A stretch of DNA of 64,000 nucleotides from Deltaproteobacteria bacterium (GTDB lineage Bacteria; Myxococcota_A; Polyangia; Polyangiales; JADJMO01), in the NCBI GenBank assembly GCA_025363655.1, contig JANYDK010000025.1:1-64000 (forward strand). The letters run 5' to 3'. The notes beneath the pieces were generated by a model. That model saw nothing but the letters and a program-made list of their open reading frames with translations. It searched no databases and was not told the DNA's origin. The position numbers were made by a program, and so were the translations under genes. Each line of letters opens with the position of its first letter. Within the stretch, counting starts at the first letter, position 1. Positions 36,522-44,628 of this stretch are shown piece by piece.

Positions 36522-36971
36522 ATGAAGGCTCACTTTGCACCCTGTGAATCGTGTGGACGACACATCCGCGTCTCCGAGGGCAAGTGCCCGTTCTGCGACG
36601 CGACGACGTCGATGTCATTTCGGTCGGCCGCGGCACCTCTGCCGCCGAGCAAGCGACTGAGTCGTGCTGCGCTGCTCGTCTTCGGTGCGGCGGCCGCATC
36701 GACGAGCGCGTGCTCATCGTCATCGGACACCACCGGCTCGACCACCGACACTGGCGTCGACACTGGATTTCCCGTCGTCGATGCAGCGTACGGCGGACCT
36801 CCCGACACCGGCGTGAAAGACATCGGGCCCGCCGATACCGGGATTCCCAGCGTCGATGCGGCGTACGGCGGACCTCCCGACACGGGGACTCCCGACAGCG
36901 GGCCTGGCGACACCGCCGACACTTCACCGACGCCGGCCTATGGTCTCCCGCCGAGCGACACAGGAGGCTGA
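36522..36971 (+). CDS. Zinc-ribbon small lipoprotein-like protein with YGGPPDTG repeats (candidate radical SAM substrate 1)
   Basis: A 149-residue protein starting 4 bp after the radical SAM stop. A zinc ribbon (Cys8, Cys11, Cys22, Cys25) is followed by a hydrophobic segment (about 48-62) ending in a lipobox-like TSAC (Cys64) and SSSSDT. The C-terminal half is Thr/Asp/Gly/Pro-rich with three motifs: VDAAYGGPPDTG at about 86-97 and 111-122, and AYGLPPSDTGG at 139-149. It is paralogous to the next gene. An N-terminal ribbon before a lipoprotein-type signal is unusual. It may be a modified, membrane-anchored peptide; a purely structural lipoprotein is the alternative. Confidence 0.7.
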   Translation: MKAHFAPCESCGRHIRVSEGKCPFCDATTSMSFRSAAAPLPPSKRLSRAALLVFGAAAASTSACSSSSDTTGSTTDTGVDTGFPVVDAAYGGPPDTGVKDIGPADTGIPSVDAAYGGPPDTGTPDSGPGDTADTSPTPAYGLPPSDTGG

Positions 36972-36980
36972 GACAGAACC

Positions 36981-37373
36981 ATGAAACCGCACTTCGCGCC
37001 TTGTGAAGGTTGTGGACGACACATCCGCGTCTCCGAAGGAGCGTGCCCCTTCTGCGACGTCGCGACGTCCGCTGAATTCAGGGCGACGGCTCCGCCCACG
37101 CCGCTTCCTCGCGGTCTGAGCCGCGCGGCGATCTTTGCGATCGGCGCTGCGGCGACGGTCGCTGGCGTCGCTTGCAGCAGCTCGTCGGACACGACCTCCA
37201 CGCCTGTCTATGGAGCGCCGGTGATGGACACCGGCACTGCCGAGACCACCGACACCGCAGCACCCAGCGACGGCGGCGTCGATGGCGACACGCTCGACAC
37301 CGGCGGCTCGATGCCGCTCTACGGCGGACCGTTCGACACCGGTTCGACTCCCGACACCAGCCATGGCGGCTGA
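36981..37373 (+). CDS. Zinc-ribbon small lipoprotein-like protein, paralogue (candidate radical SAM substrate 2)
   Basis: A 130-residue protein starting 10 bp after the stop of its paralogue. The first 26 residues are nearly identical to it (MKPHFAPCEGCGRHIRVSEG against MKAHFAPCESCGRHIRVSEG), with Cys8, Cys11, Cys22 and Cys25. A hydrophobic segment ends at GVAC (Cys65) and SSSSDTT. The tail differs but keeps two related motifs, VYGAPVMDTG (76-85) and LYGGPFDTG (113-121). The leader is therefore more conserved than the tail, as expected for precursor peptides sharing one enzyme. Function is inferred from context only. Confidence 0.68.
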   Translation: MKPHFAPCEGCGRHIRVSEGACPFCDVATSAEFRATAPPTPLPRGLSRAAIFAIGAAATVAGVACSSSSDTTSTPVYGAPVMDTGTAETTDTAAPSDGGVDGDTLDTGGSMPLYGGPFDTGSTPDTSHGG

Positions 37374-37501
37374 GCGCGGCTGAGCGCGTGGTCGATCGCG
37401 CCATGTCGCGCGCGTATCGCACCGGAACCTACCACACCTCCGCAGCCCTTCGGCGTGATCGCGTGGATCGTGATCGCTATGCTGAGCTGCGGAGGTTCTC
37501 C

Positions 37502-38638
37502 ATGTCGCGACGCACGTCGAGCTCGAGGGCTCTGGGCTGCATCCTCTTCGTGAGCGTCGCAGCATGCAGCAGCGGTAGCTCCAGCGGCGACGGCGCCGAC
37601 GGCGGGGGCAGCAGCGACACCGGCAGCGCGCCTGCCGACACCACGCCTCTGCCCGATCCCGCAGCCGGCCCCGCAGCGGGAAATCCCGATGGAAAGTGCG
37701 AGGTGCCGGCCGACGCGCAGCCCGAGGACGTCTCGGCGCCGCGCACCGTCGTCGGCACCGGCACGCCTACGAGTTGCACTGGCGATGCCTTCGTCGCCGC
37801 GGTCGCCAAGGGTGGCGTCATCACGTTCGACTGCGGTCCTGACCCAGTCACCATCACGCTCACGCAGACGGCGAAGATCGTGAACGACACCGGCCCCAAG
37901 ATCGTCATCGACGGCGGCAACAAGGTGACGCTGAGCGGCGGCGGGAAGGTACGCATCCTCTACCAGAACACCTGCGACGAAAAACAGAAGTGGACCACGT
38001 CGCACTGCAACAACCAGGACACGCCGGCGTTGACGGTGCAGAACCTCACGTTCAGCGGCGGCAGCTCGAAGGGCGAGAAGGCGGACGGCGGCGGAGGCGG
38101 AGCGATCTTCGTTCGCGGCGGACGCTTCAAGGTCCTCAACAGTCGCTTCTTCGACAACGTCTGCGACGACGCCGGGCCCGACGTCGGTGGCGCAGCGGTG
38201 CGCGTGCTCGATCAGTCGAACGGCGCGCCCGTCTACGTCGTGCACAGCACCTTCGGCGGCAAGCCCGGCTATGGCAACGTCTGCTCCAACGGCGGCGGGC
38301 TCAGCAGCATCGGCGTTTCGTACAGCGTCATCAACAGCCTCTTCACCGACAACCAGGCCATCGGTCACGGCGCCAACCCGGCCAAGTCGGGCACCACCGG
38401 CGGCGGCAGCGGCGGCGCGATCTACAACGACGGCAACACGTTCACGCTCACGCTCTGCGGCGATCGTCTCGAGAACAACCATGCCAATGAAGGCGGCGGA
38501 GCAATCTTTTTCGTCAGCAACGATCGCTCGGGGAGCCTCGTCATCAAAGACTCGGTGCTCACCAACAACAAAGCGACGGCTTCGAAACCAAGGGATTTCC
38601 CGGGATTTTCGTGCAAGCGAAGGGGGATCCGACGGTGA
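37502..38638 (+). CDS. Parallel-beta-helix lipoprotein, probably frameshifted near its C-terminus
   Basis: A lipoprotein with lipobox Cys22 (SVAAC) and a Gly/Ser/Asp linker. A right-handed beta-helix-like domain (about 75-355) has repeats rich in Asn, Gly and 'GGAIF', 'GGAIY' and 'GGAIFFV' turns. The current frame ends at 38638 in an Arg-rich tail (FSCKRRGIRR). The +1 frame from about 38580 reads GFETKGFPGIFVQAKGDP and stops at 38656-38658, a much better C-terminus. One G appears to be missing in the GG at 38578-38579. It is either a sequencing/assembly error or a real mutation. Confidence 0.7.
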   Translation: MSRRTSSSRALGCILFVSVAACSSGSSSGDGADGGGSSDTGSAPADTTPLPDPAAGPAAGNPDGKCEVPADAQPEDVSAPRTVVGTGTPTSCTGDAFVAAVAKGGVITFDCGPDPVTITLTQTAKIVNDTGPKIVIDGGNKVTLSGGGKVRILYQNTCDEKQKWTTSHCNNQDTPALTVQNLTFSGGSSKGEKADGGGGGAIFVRGGRFKVLNSRFFDNVCDDAGPDVGGAAVRVLDQSNGAPVYVVHSTFGGKPGYGNVCSNGGGLSSIGVSYSVINSLFTDNQAIGHGANPAKSGTTGGGSGGAIYNDGNTFTLTLCGDRLENNHANEGGGAIFFVSNDRSGSLVIKDSVLTNNKATASKPRDFPGFSCKRRGIRR

Positions 38639-38659
38639 CTGGCTCGACGTTGAAGTGAG

Positions 38660-38725
38660 GCTTCGGCGACCGAGCGGAGGAGATCGACCGAAGTGGCCAA
38701 AGTCGCGCAGCAATCTTTGGCGAAA
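38660..38725 (+). repeat. Two-hairpin repeat family, copy C (complete)
   Basis: Stem 1: GCTTCGG (38660-38666) with CCGAAGT (38688-38694). Stem 2: GCCAAAG (38696-38702) with CTTTGGC (38715-38721). It starts one base after the restored stop of the beta-helix gene (38658), which supports that frame as the ancestral one. Confidence 0.8.
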
Positions 38726-38733
38726 CGAGAAGG

Positions 38734-39570
38734 TCACTCCCCGCGCCCAGCGATGAAGATGGCGCCGAAGAAGGCGAGCAAGATGAGCGCGGCGAGGGCG
38801 TAGGCGGTGCGCTGCAAGCGCGTCTTCGCCTTCGGCACCTTGCGGCTCATGTAACGCACTTCGACCAAATCGCCGGCGGTGCTGAGGAGGGCGATGACCA
38901 CGCCGGAGGCGGCGATGCGCGCGAGGATCGCTCGTTCGGGCTCGTTGGTGCCGACCCGCGCGGCCATCACGCCGATCACCGCGGCGATGGCGGCGCCGAC
39001 CCACAGCGGCAAGAGAGCGAGGCGCGGTTGTTTTTGCCGTGGCGTCAGGCGCTGTTGCGGCTCTTCGCGGGCGAACTCGGCTTCGACCTCACGCATCGCC
39101 ACGCGGGCGACGTCGTCACCGGCGCCGATGGTCGGACCTCGACCGCCGCGTGCGCCCTTCGGAGCGGCGACGGCGCGTGGACGCATGAGGACGACGCCGA
39201 CAGCGGCCCAGGCGATGGCGCCGACGAAGATCTCGAGCGGCTCGGAGAGCGCGGTGGCCGATTCGCGCCCCAAAAACCAGGTCAGTGCGCAAGGGAAGAC
39301 GAAGGCGGCGAGGATGACGGCGACGACGTGCCGTGAGCGACGTCCGATGGTGAGCGCGGCGAAGGCGACCCCAGCGAGGGCGCTGCTGGCGACGATGCGC
39401 GTCGGCCAAGTGCCGACGAGTCCGAAGGCGGCGGGACGCACCGTCGTCCACCAAGCGATGATCGCGCCGAGCACGAAGGGGGCGATGTCGCCGAGGACGT
39501 CACGGCCTTCGATCGCGGTCTCGCGCACGTCGGTGCCGTTGCCACGGACGCGCTCGAGGATTCCCGCCAC
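38734..39570 (-). CDS. Polytopic membrane protein, unknown function
   Basis: A 278-residue protein with about six to seven hydrophobic helices (e.g. near 28-44, 60-76, 82-98, 110-128, 186-205, 218-236 and 255-273). A cytoplasmic basic/acidic loop spans about 130-180. The N-terminus is polar (ILERVRGNGTDVRETA). It lies 24 bp upstream of ttcA on the same strand order (ttcA follows at 39595, transcribed toward it). No family is recognised. Confidence 0.65.
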   Translation of the reverse strand: MAGILERVRGNGTDVRETAIEGRDVLGDIAPFVLGAIIAWWTTVRPAAFGLVGTWPTRIVASSALAGVAFAALTIGRRSRHVVAVILAAFVFPCALTWFLGRESATALSEPLEIFVGAIAWAAVGVVLMRPRAVAAPKGARGGRGPTIGAGDDVARVAMREVEAEFAREEPQQRLTPRQKQPRLALLPLWVGAAIAAVIGVMAARVGTNEPERAILARIAASGVVIALLSTAGDLVEVRYMSRKVPKAKTRLQRTAYALAALILLAFFGAIFIAGRGE

Positions 39571-39594
39571 GAAGCGAGGTTATCACTTCATCGG

Positions 39595-40482
39595 TCAACG
39601 CGTGAGGCGCTCGAGCGGGATCGTCGGCGCGCCATTCGAGGCGCCTTCGGCAGCAGCGGCCGCGTCTTCGTCGATGGGCGCGCGCACGTGCGTGAGGCCG
39701 AGCCGCTTCCACAACCCGGCGTCGAGCAGATGCGTCGGACGCACGTTGCGCAGGGCCGCCAACATCGAGGCCTTGGTCCCCGGGTTCTGCGCGTCCATCG
39801 AGTCGAGGAGCCGCTGCATCTGCTTGCGCTGCAGGTTCTCTTGCGAGCCGCAGAGATCGCAGGGGAGAATCGGAAAGCCCTGGAGCTCGGAAAAACGTGC
39901 GATTTGCGTCTCGGCGGCGAAGATGAGCGGACGGATGACGATGTTCTTCCCGTCGTCCGAGAGCAGCTTCGGCGGCATGGCCTTGAGCTGACCGGCGAAG
40001 ACGAGGTTCAGCATCAGCGTCGCCAGCGCGTCGTCGCGATGATGGCCGAGCGCGATCTTGGTGCAGCCCATCTCTTGGGCCAACGTGTAGAGGATGCCGC
40101 GACGAAGACGGGAGCAGAGCGAGCAGTACGTCTTGCCTTCGGGGATCTTCTCTTTGACGATGCTGTAGGTGTCCTCGTGGACGATGCGGTGCTCGACACC
40201 TTCGCCCACGAGGTAATTGCGCAGCGTCTCGACGGGATAGCCCGGGTGACCTTGATCGAGGTTGACCGCGATGAGCTCGACACGGATCGGCGCGCTCTTG
40301 GCGAAGCGGCGGAGCAAGTGCAGCATCGTGTAGCTGTCTTTGCCGCCGCTGATCGCGACCATCACCCGATCACCGTCCTCGAGGAGCTTGAAGTCGGCGA
40401 CGGCGCGGCCGAGATCGCGCGCGAGGCGACGCTCGAGGTGATCGCGTTCTTCGGCCGGCGAGGCGGGGGACTGCCCGGACAT
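39595..40482 (-). CDS. ttcA: tRNA 2-thiocytidine(32) synthetase TtcA
   Basis: A 295-residue protein. The PP-loop ATP-binding motif SGGKDS is at 45-50 and the catalytic CxxC is Cys120/Cys123 (CSLCSR). The second pair, Cys208/Cys211 (CDLCG), completes the Fe-S site of TtcA. It transfers sulfur to C32 of certain tRNAs using ATP and an iron-sulfur cluster. Length and motif order are normal. The tail beyond about 265 is Ala-rich and variable. Confidence 0.94.
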   Translation of the reverse strand: MSGQSPASPAEERDHLERRLARDLGRAVADFKLLEDGDRVMVAISGGKDSYTMLHLLRRFAKSAPIRVELIAVNLDQGHPGYPVETLRNYLVGEGVEHRIVHEDTYSIVKEKIPEGKTYCSLCSRLRRGILYTLAQEMGCTKIALGHHRDDALATLMLNLVFAGQLKAMPPKLLSDDGKNIVIRPLIFAAETQIARFSELQGFPILPCDLCGSQENLQRKQMQRLLDSMDAQNPGTKASMLAALRNVRPTHLLDAGLWKRLGLTHVRAPIDEDAAAAAEGASNGAPTIPLERLTR

Positions 40483-40544
40483 GAGGCCGCGAGGTGTAGC
40501 ACCGAAGTCAGCGCGGGCGAGAGAGGGTCATTTCACACGAGAAA

Positions 40545-41333
40545 TCATGGCAATTTCTCCAATGCGGCGAGCGTGGCGGCGCCGGCAGCGAGCGCCTCTC
40601 TGATCAGCTCGCGCTCGTAGTCGTCTGCGGCCGTCTTGGCGGCGACGCGAGTGACCCAGCGCTGCACGCTCGCCTCCGCCGACTTGTCCCCGAGCTGCCC
40701 GAGCACCTGCACGATGCGCGTCTCGAGGTGGATCGGCTGATCGCCGACGTCGAGGGTGGCGATGAGTGGCGCGGCCGCTTCCTTCGACTTCGTGTCACCG
40801 AGCGCATCGACGAGGATCGAGACGTTGCCACGCGCGTCGGGCGTCTTGCGCGCGTTCTCTTGCGAAAGCCAGCGCGCGAGGGTGGCGATCGCTCGCAAGC
40901 GATCGGCTTCGGGCGCGAGGGGCGCGAGCGTCGCGACGGCGGAGATGGCCGACGCGGCGACGTATCCGTTTTTGGTCAGATCGACGACCTCGAGCACCGG
41001 GAGTGCCGAAATGTCCTTGCGGGCAAGCGCAGATTCGATCGCATCGCGATCCGCGCTCCACGCGCCGCCGAGCACCAGACCGGCTGCGGCATCGACGGGT
41101 GGCGGGGTGCTGGAGGGAATCGGAGGCATCGACGCCATCGCCGCCACACTCGCGTCCGACGACGCGATCGACGTCGTCGATGGGACAGCCGTGACGAGCG
41201 CTGACGATGATGATGACGATGATGACGAGCCCGTCGAACCGCGCTTGTCGGCCGTCGCGATGAGGAGGAGCAACATCGCGCCGATGGCGACGAACGCAGC
41301 CATCACCACCGCGCGCACCTGACGCGGCGTCAC
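40545..41333 (-). CDS. Membrane-anchored or exported helical-repeat protein, unknown function
   Basis: A 262-residue protein. One N-terminal hydrophobic helix (about 8-26) is followed by a poly-Ser run of nine residues encoded by a GAT/GAC triplet repeat (41202-41232 on the plus strand), then a Ser/Pro linker to about 85. The remainder (90-262) is helical with HEAT-like periodicity ('YVAASAISAVATLAP', 'APLIATLDVG', 'TRIVQVLGQLGDKSAE'). It probably forms an extracytoplasmic scaffold. No family is assigned. Confidence 0.6.
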   Translation of the reverse strand: MTPRQVRAVVMAAFVAIGAMLLLLIATADKRGSTGSSSSSSSSSALVTAVPSTTSIASSDASVAAMASMPPIPSSTPPPVDAAAGLVLGGAWSADRDAIESALARKDISALPVLEVVDLTKNGYVAASAISAVATLAPLAPEADRLRAIATLARWLSQENARKTPDARGNVSILVDALGDTKSKEAAAPLIATLDVGDQPIHLETRIVQVLGQLGDKSAEASVQRWVTRVAAKTAADDYERELIREALAAGAATLAALEKLP

Positions 41334-41346
41334 CAGGCGCCTCGAA

Positions 41347-41410
41347 GCTTCGGCGACCGGCCGCAGCGAGATCGACCGAAGCGGCCAAAGCTGCGAGCCA
41401 TCGTCCGCAA
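41347..41410 (+). repeat. Two-hairpin repeat family, copy E (second half degenerate)
   Basis: GCTTCGG (41347-41353) pairs with CCGAAGC (41376-41382) over the 22-nt loop typical of the family. The following GCCAAAG is present but its partner has drifted. It lies between two minus-strand genes: downstream of the lysozyme gene (stop at 41422) and upstream of the 40545 gene. Confidence 0.7.
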
Positions 41411-41421
41411 AATGAGAACCT

Positions 41422-42300
41422 TCAGCAACCGGCGAGCTTGCAGTACTCGGCGCGCACTTGCGACTGCGTCTTGCTCGGCTGTCCGTATCGACCGGGCGGG
41501 AGCGACGCCCACTCGTAGGAGATCTTGTCCATCAAGTTGGCGAGCTCGGTCGCGGTCATCGGCCTGTCGGCGGGGATGGTCGCCTTGCGCCAGCTGATGA
41601 GCGTCATCGCACCGGTCGTCTGGCTTTCGGGGCGGAAATTGGGGAGCTTGAGGCCGTTCCACGTGGTGTCGAGGAACTGATAGCGACCCGCCGCGGTGGA
41701 GCAAAGCCCGCCGGAGCAGATGGTGGTGTTGGGATGTGCCTCGCAGTTGGTGATCGTGCGACCGGTGAAGAGCACGTTGTAGCCGTCTTCGCTGACGCCC
41801 TTGGTGCCCTCGCAGTACGCGATGGTGTCGAGGAGAGCTTTGCGAGGCGCCGAGACGACACCGACCGCGCGGACCGGGTTGCACGAATCGGTGGTTCCGC
41901 CGCCACCGCTGCCACCACTACCGCCGCTGCTCGTCTTGTCGAGGTAAACGCCGTACGACCAGCCGTTTCGGCCGTTGTGCGAGACGTTGTACCAGCCGTT
42001 CTTCGGCGTGCCGCTGACGACCGTGACGTGCGTGCCCTTCGCCAACACTTCGTAGATGGTCGCGCTCGTCGAGGGAGACGCGCGGAAGTTCACCCCGGTG
42101 TTGGTCGTGAGCGTCGTGCCCGGCGACACCGAGCCCATCAGCGATTCGGTCTCGCGCACGTCGGTTCCGTCGTCGGGTTCCTGCGCGCCGGTCACGGTCT
42201 CGGTCGCGTCACCGCCGGTGGCCGCGCAACCGGCGAGCGCGAGGGTGGCGACGCTGGCAACGACCGCCAGCCGACGAAGCGAGCGAGCGAGATCGATCAT
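41422..42300 (-). CDS. Lipoprotein with SH3b domain and GH104-like lysozyme/transglycosylase domain
   Basis: A 292-residue protein from the ATG at 42300, preceded by GAAGGA about 8 nt upstream; a GTG at 42306 is also possible. It has a lipobox at Cys25 (LALAGC). A bacterial SH3 domain (about 58-108; 'VNFRASPSTSATIYEVLAKG') is followed by a Gly/Ser linker. The catalytic-type domain resembles lambda-R endolysin (GH104): 'LLDTIAYCEGTKG', 'GYNVLFTGRTI', 'STAAGRYQFLDTTW'. The Glu in AYCEGT is the expected catalytic acid. Likely substrate is peptidoglycan, in self-remodelling or attack on prey. Confidence 0.86.
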   Translation of the reverse strand: MIDLARSLRRLAVVASVATLALAGCAATGGDATETVTGAQEPDDGTDVRETESLMGSVSPGTTLTTNTGVNFRASPSTSATIYEVLAKGTHVTVVSGTPKNGWYNVSHNGRNGWSYGVYLDKTSSGGSGGSGGGGTTDSCNPVRAVGVVSAPRKALLDTIAYCEGTKGVSEDGYNVLFTGRTITNCEAHPNTTICSGGLCSTAAGRYQFLDTTWNGLKLPNFRPESQTTGAMTLISWRKATIPADRPMTATELANLMDKISYEWASLPPGRYGQPSKTQSQVRAEYCKLAGC

Positions 42301-42436
42301 GAGCACGGTCCTTCACAAGACCCGTACCAACAAGGGCGATTTGCGCATTTCTCGAGCGTTGCGCGGGTACGACATTGGCGCCTTCATGCGCGTCGCGTGC
42401 ACGTGTTGATGACGGACGTCTCTTGCGCGTGACGGC

Positions 42437-43486
42437 TCACAAGCCAAGGCGAACCCCCGCCGCCGCAAGGAGCTCGGGAGCAGGTGCGATGGCGTTCTCT
42501 CGCAACACGGCCGCCGCGAGCTTGATGTCGTGATCGTCGTCGCTGGCGATCGCCGCGGCGCGCACGGCCTCCGCGCTCGGCGCTCCATGCTCGCGCAAAG
42601 GCCACGAGCCTTCGCCGATGACGTGCCGCGAAGTCGGTTCGCCGTGCGTCGCATGCAACGCGGCTACTGCGTGGAAGACGGCGGCGAAGGCCTGCCGACG
42701 TGCGTCTCCCCCGAGCACCGGCCAGACGAGGCGAAGCGCACTCGTGGCGGTGATCGCGTGCAGATAGATGAAGCGCTGCGAAGGGGTCGCGAGAAAGAGT
42801 CGCGCCGCGGCCCGGGCGAGCGCGCTGATGGAGTCTTCGAGCGGCGCGGCGTCGAAATCGACCGATTCGATGGCGGCGACGAAGCCCACGACCTCGGCGA
42901 TTTGATCGACGCGGTCGACGATCAGCGAGGCCTCGCGACGTGCTTCGAGCGGAAGGAGCGGCACCTCGGCGAGCGCGCTCGTGACATCGAGGCCTCGCCT
43001 CGGACGAAGCCCCGGTGATCCTGGAAGAGCTTGAAAACGTGCCCCCCACGACGCCAACCCGAACGCCAACTCCGCCCGACGCACGGGCGTGTCGTGGGCG
43101 GTGAGCGCGCGAATCGCGTGCGCCGTTCGCAACCAACCGTGGGCCGCGCCAGAGACGGCCGCGGGCAAGAGCTCGTCGAGCACGCGGGCGAGCGGACGAC
43201 GCCAATCACCGCGCATGAAAACTGCCCGATAGTGATCGACGAACGCGCGCGCCGAAGTCGGGTCACCGAGCGTTGGTGCACGATCGTCAGGTAAAGGAAG
43301 CGGGCGCAAGCGACGCTCGTAACGCGCCAAGAAGGGCTCGATGCGCGCTTCGCCGCCGAGCTCGAGGAGCGACTCGACGGCCATCGGACCGTGGTTCGAG
43401 AGCCCATCGGTCGAGCCGCTGGCATATTCGACGTCGGTGAGGTGGAGGCGGGCGAATGCGTTGTCGAGCGTGTCGAGTGTGTCCAT
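42437..43486 (-). CDS. Questin-oxidase-like family protein
   Basis: A 349-residue protein from the ATG at 43486; the open frame to 43699 is rejected because it overlaps the opposite-strand gene and lacks family features. The N-terminal 'NHGPMAVESLLELG' and 'HGWLRTAHAIRAL' match the questin oxidase-like family, named after a fungal anthraquinone-cleaving Baeyer-Villiger enzyme. Histidines are frequent and may bind metal, but no flavin motif is seen. The substrate in this bacterium is unknown. It is divergent from the FGE-fold lipoprotein at 43651. Confidence 0.78.
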   Translation of the reverse strand: MDTLDTLDNAFARLHLTDVEYASGSTDGLSNHGPMAVESLLELGGEARIEPFLARYERRLRPLPLPDDRAPTLGDPTSARAFVDHYRAVFMRGDWRRPLARVLDELLPAAVSGAAHGWLRTAHAIRALTAHDTPVRRAELAFGLASWGARFQALPGSPGLRPRRGLDVTSALAEVPLLPLEARREASLIVDRVDQIAEVVGFVAAIESVDFDAAPLEDSISALARAAARLFLATPSQRFIYLHAITATSALRLVWPVLGGDARRQAFAAVFHAVAALHATHGEPTSRHVIGEGSWPLREHGAPSAEAVRAAAIASDDDHDIKLAAAVLRENAIAPAPELLAAAGVRLGL

Positions 43487-43650
43487 CGCAACTGGATGCC
43501 GGGAGGCGAGAAGAGCGCCGAGCGGCGTCGATAGATGAGCAGACTTCCGAACGATTGGCGCGTAGAGCGCATATCGCAGCGCAAGGCAGGGCGCAGATGC
43601 GTCTTGCGTGATGCTGTTGCGAGACCCATCGTGCTTGCTCGGAGGAAGTC

Positions 43651-44628
43651 GTGAGCCGGTCGAACATCTTCGGTCTCGTGCAGATCGCGCGATTCGCATG
43701 GTCTGCAGCGCTTTTCACGACGCTCGGGTGTCGCGGAGGCATCGTCGGCGATGCAGCCAAGGCCGACAGCGAGCCGAGTGATACGAGTGATACGAGCGAT
43801 GCGAGCGATGCGAGTGATGCGAGCGATGCGAGCGTCGCGCCCGATACGGCAGGCGACACCACGAGCTCGCCGCCGGACACCATCGACTCCGCGGTCACGC
43901 CCGACAGCAAGAGCGCCGACAGCGCCGACAGCACCGACAGCGATGCCGCCGCCGTGTGCGTCAAGGCGCACGGCGGGCCGATGGTGCACATCGAGGCTCC
44001 GGCGGGCTCGTACTGCATCGACGTGCGCGAGGTGACGACCGAAGAGTTCAACGAGTTCATCATCGCGCCCGGCGCCCCCTACGACGCTCCGCCCTTCTGC
44101 GACAGCGCCAAGAGCGCGCGGCCCGTCCGCGTCGACGACCCCGCGCAGCAGAAGCTCCCGATCGCCGGGCACGGAAACTTCTTCTGCTACGCGCACGCGT
44201 ACTGCAAATGGGCCGGAAAACGGCTGTGCGGAACGATCGGCGGTGGCCGGGCGCCAGACGGCAACACCGACCCGAAGAGTGAGTGGTTCTTCGCGTGCGC
44301 CGATGGCACGTTCAACCACCGCTATCCGTACGGCGCGACCTTCGACGGCACCAAGTGCAACACCTCGGCGAGCGATCGAGAAGTCCCCGCCACGCACGCA
44401 GGGTGTCACGGCGCCGACGCGCCCTACTCGTCGATCTTCGACATGTCGGGCAACGCGGCCGAGTTCGACGATTGGTACCTCGCGGGCGACGGAGCGACCG
44501 GCGGCACGGTCCGCGCCCGCGGGGGAAGCTGGCGCGCGGACGACGACGCGAGCTGCGAGGCGTACAAGTCGTTCGGTTCCGACAGCGAGTATCCGCCGGC
44601 CGGCTTTCGCTGCTGCGCCGATCTTTAA
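43651..44628 (+). CDS. Formylglycine-generating-enzyme-fold (SUMF1-like) lipoprotein 1
   Basis: A 325-residue protein from a GTG start with GGAGGAA just upstream. It has a lipobox at Cys27 (TTLGC) and a linker of SDTSDASDAS repeats (9-bp DNA repeats, 43782-43842). The FGE-sulfatase domain (about 105-325) has 'GSYCIDVREVTTEEFNEFI', 'YCKWAGKRLCG', 'RYPYGATFDGTKCN', 'IFDMSGNAAEFDDW', 'RARGGSWRADDD' and 'AGFRCCADL'. The two active-site Cys of true FGE are not both present in the RGGSW region (one remains in ASCEAY). It may be a non-catalytic binding protein. Paralogue at 50231. Confidence 0.84.
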   Translation: MSRSNIFGLVQIARFAWSAALFTTLGCRGGIVGDAAKADSEPSDTSDTSDASDASDASDASVAPDTAGDTTSSPPDTIDSAVTPDSKSADSADSTDSDAAAVCVKAHGGPMVHIEAPAGSYCIDVREVTTEEFNEFIIAPGAPYDAPPFCDSAKSARPVRVDDPAQQKLPIAGHGNFFCYAHAYCKWAGKRLCGTIGGGRAPDGNTDPKSEWFFACADGTFNHRYPYGATFDGTKCNTSASDREVPATHAGCHGADAPYSSIFDMSGNAAEFDDWYLAGDGATGGTVRARGGSWRADDDASCEAYKSFGSDSEYPPAGFRCCADL

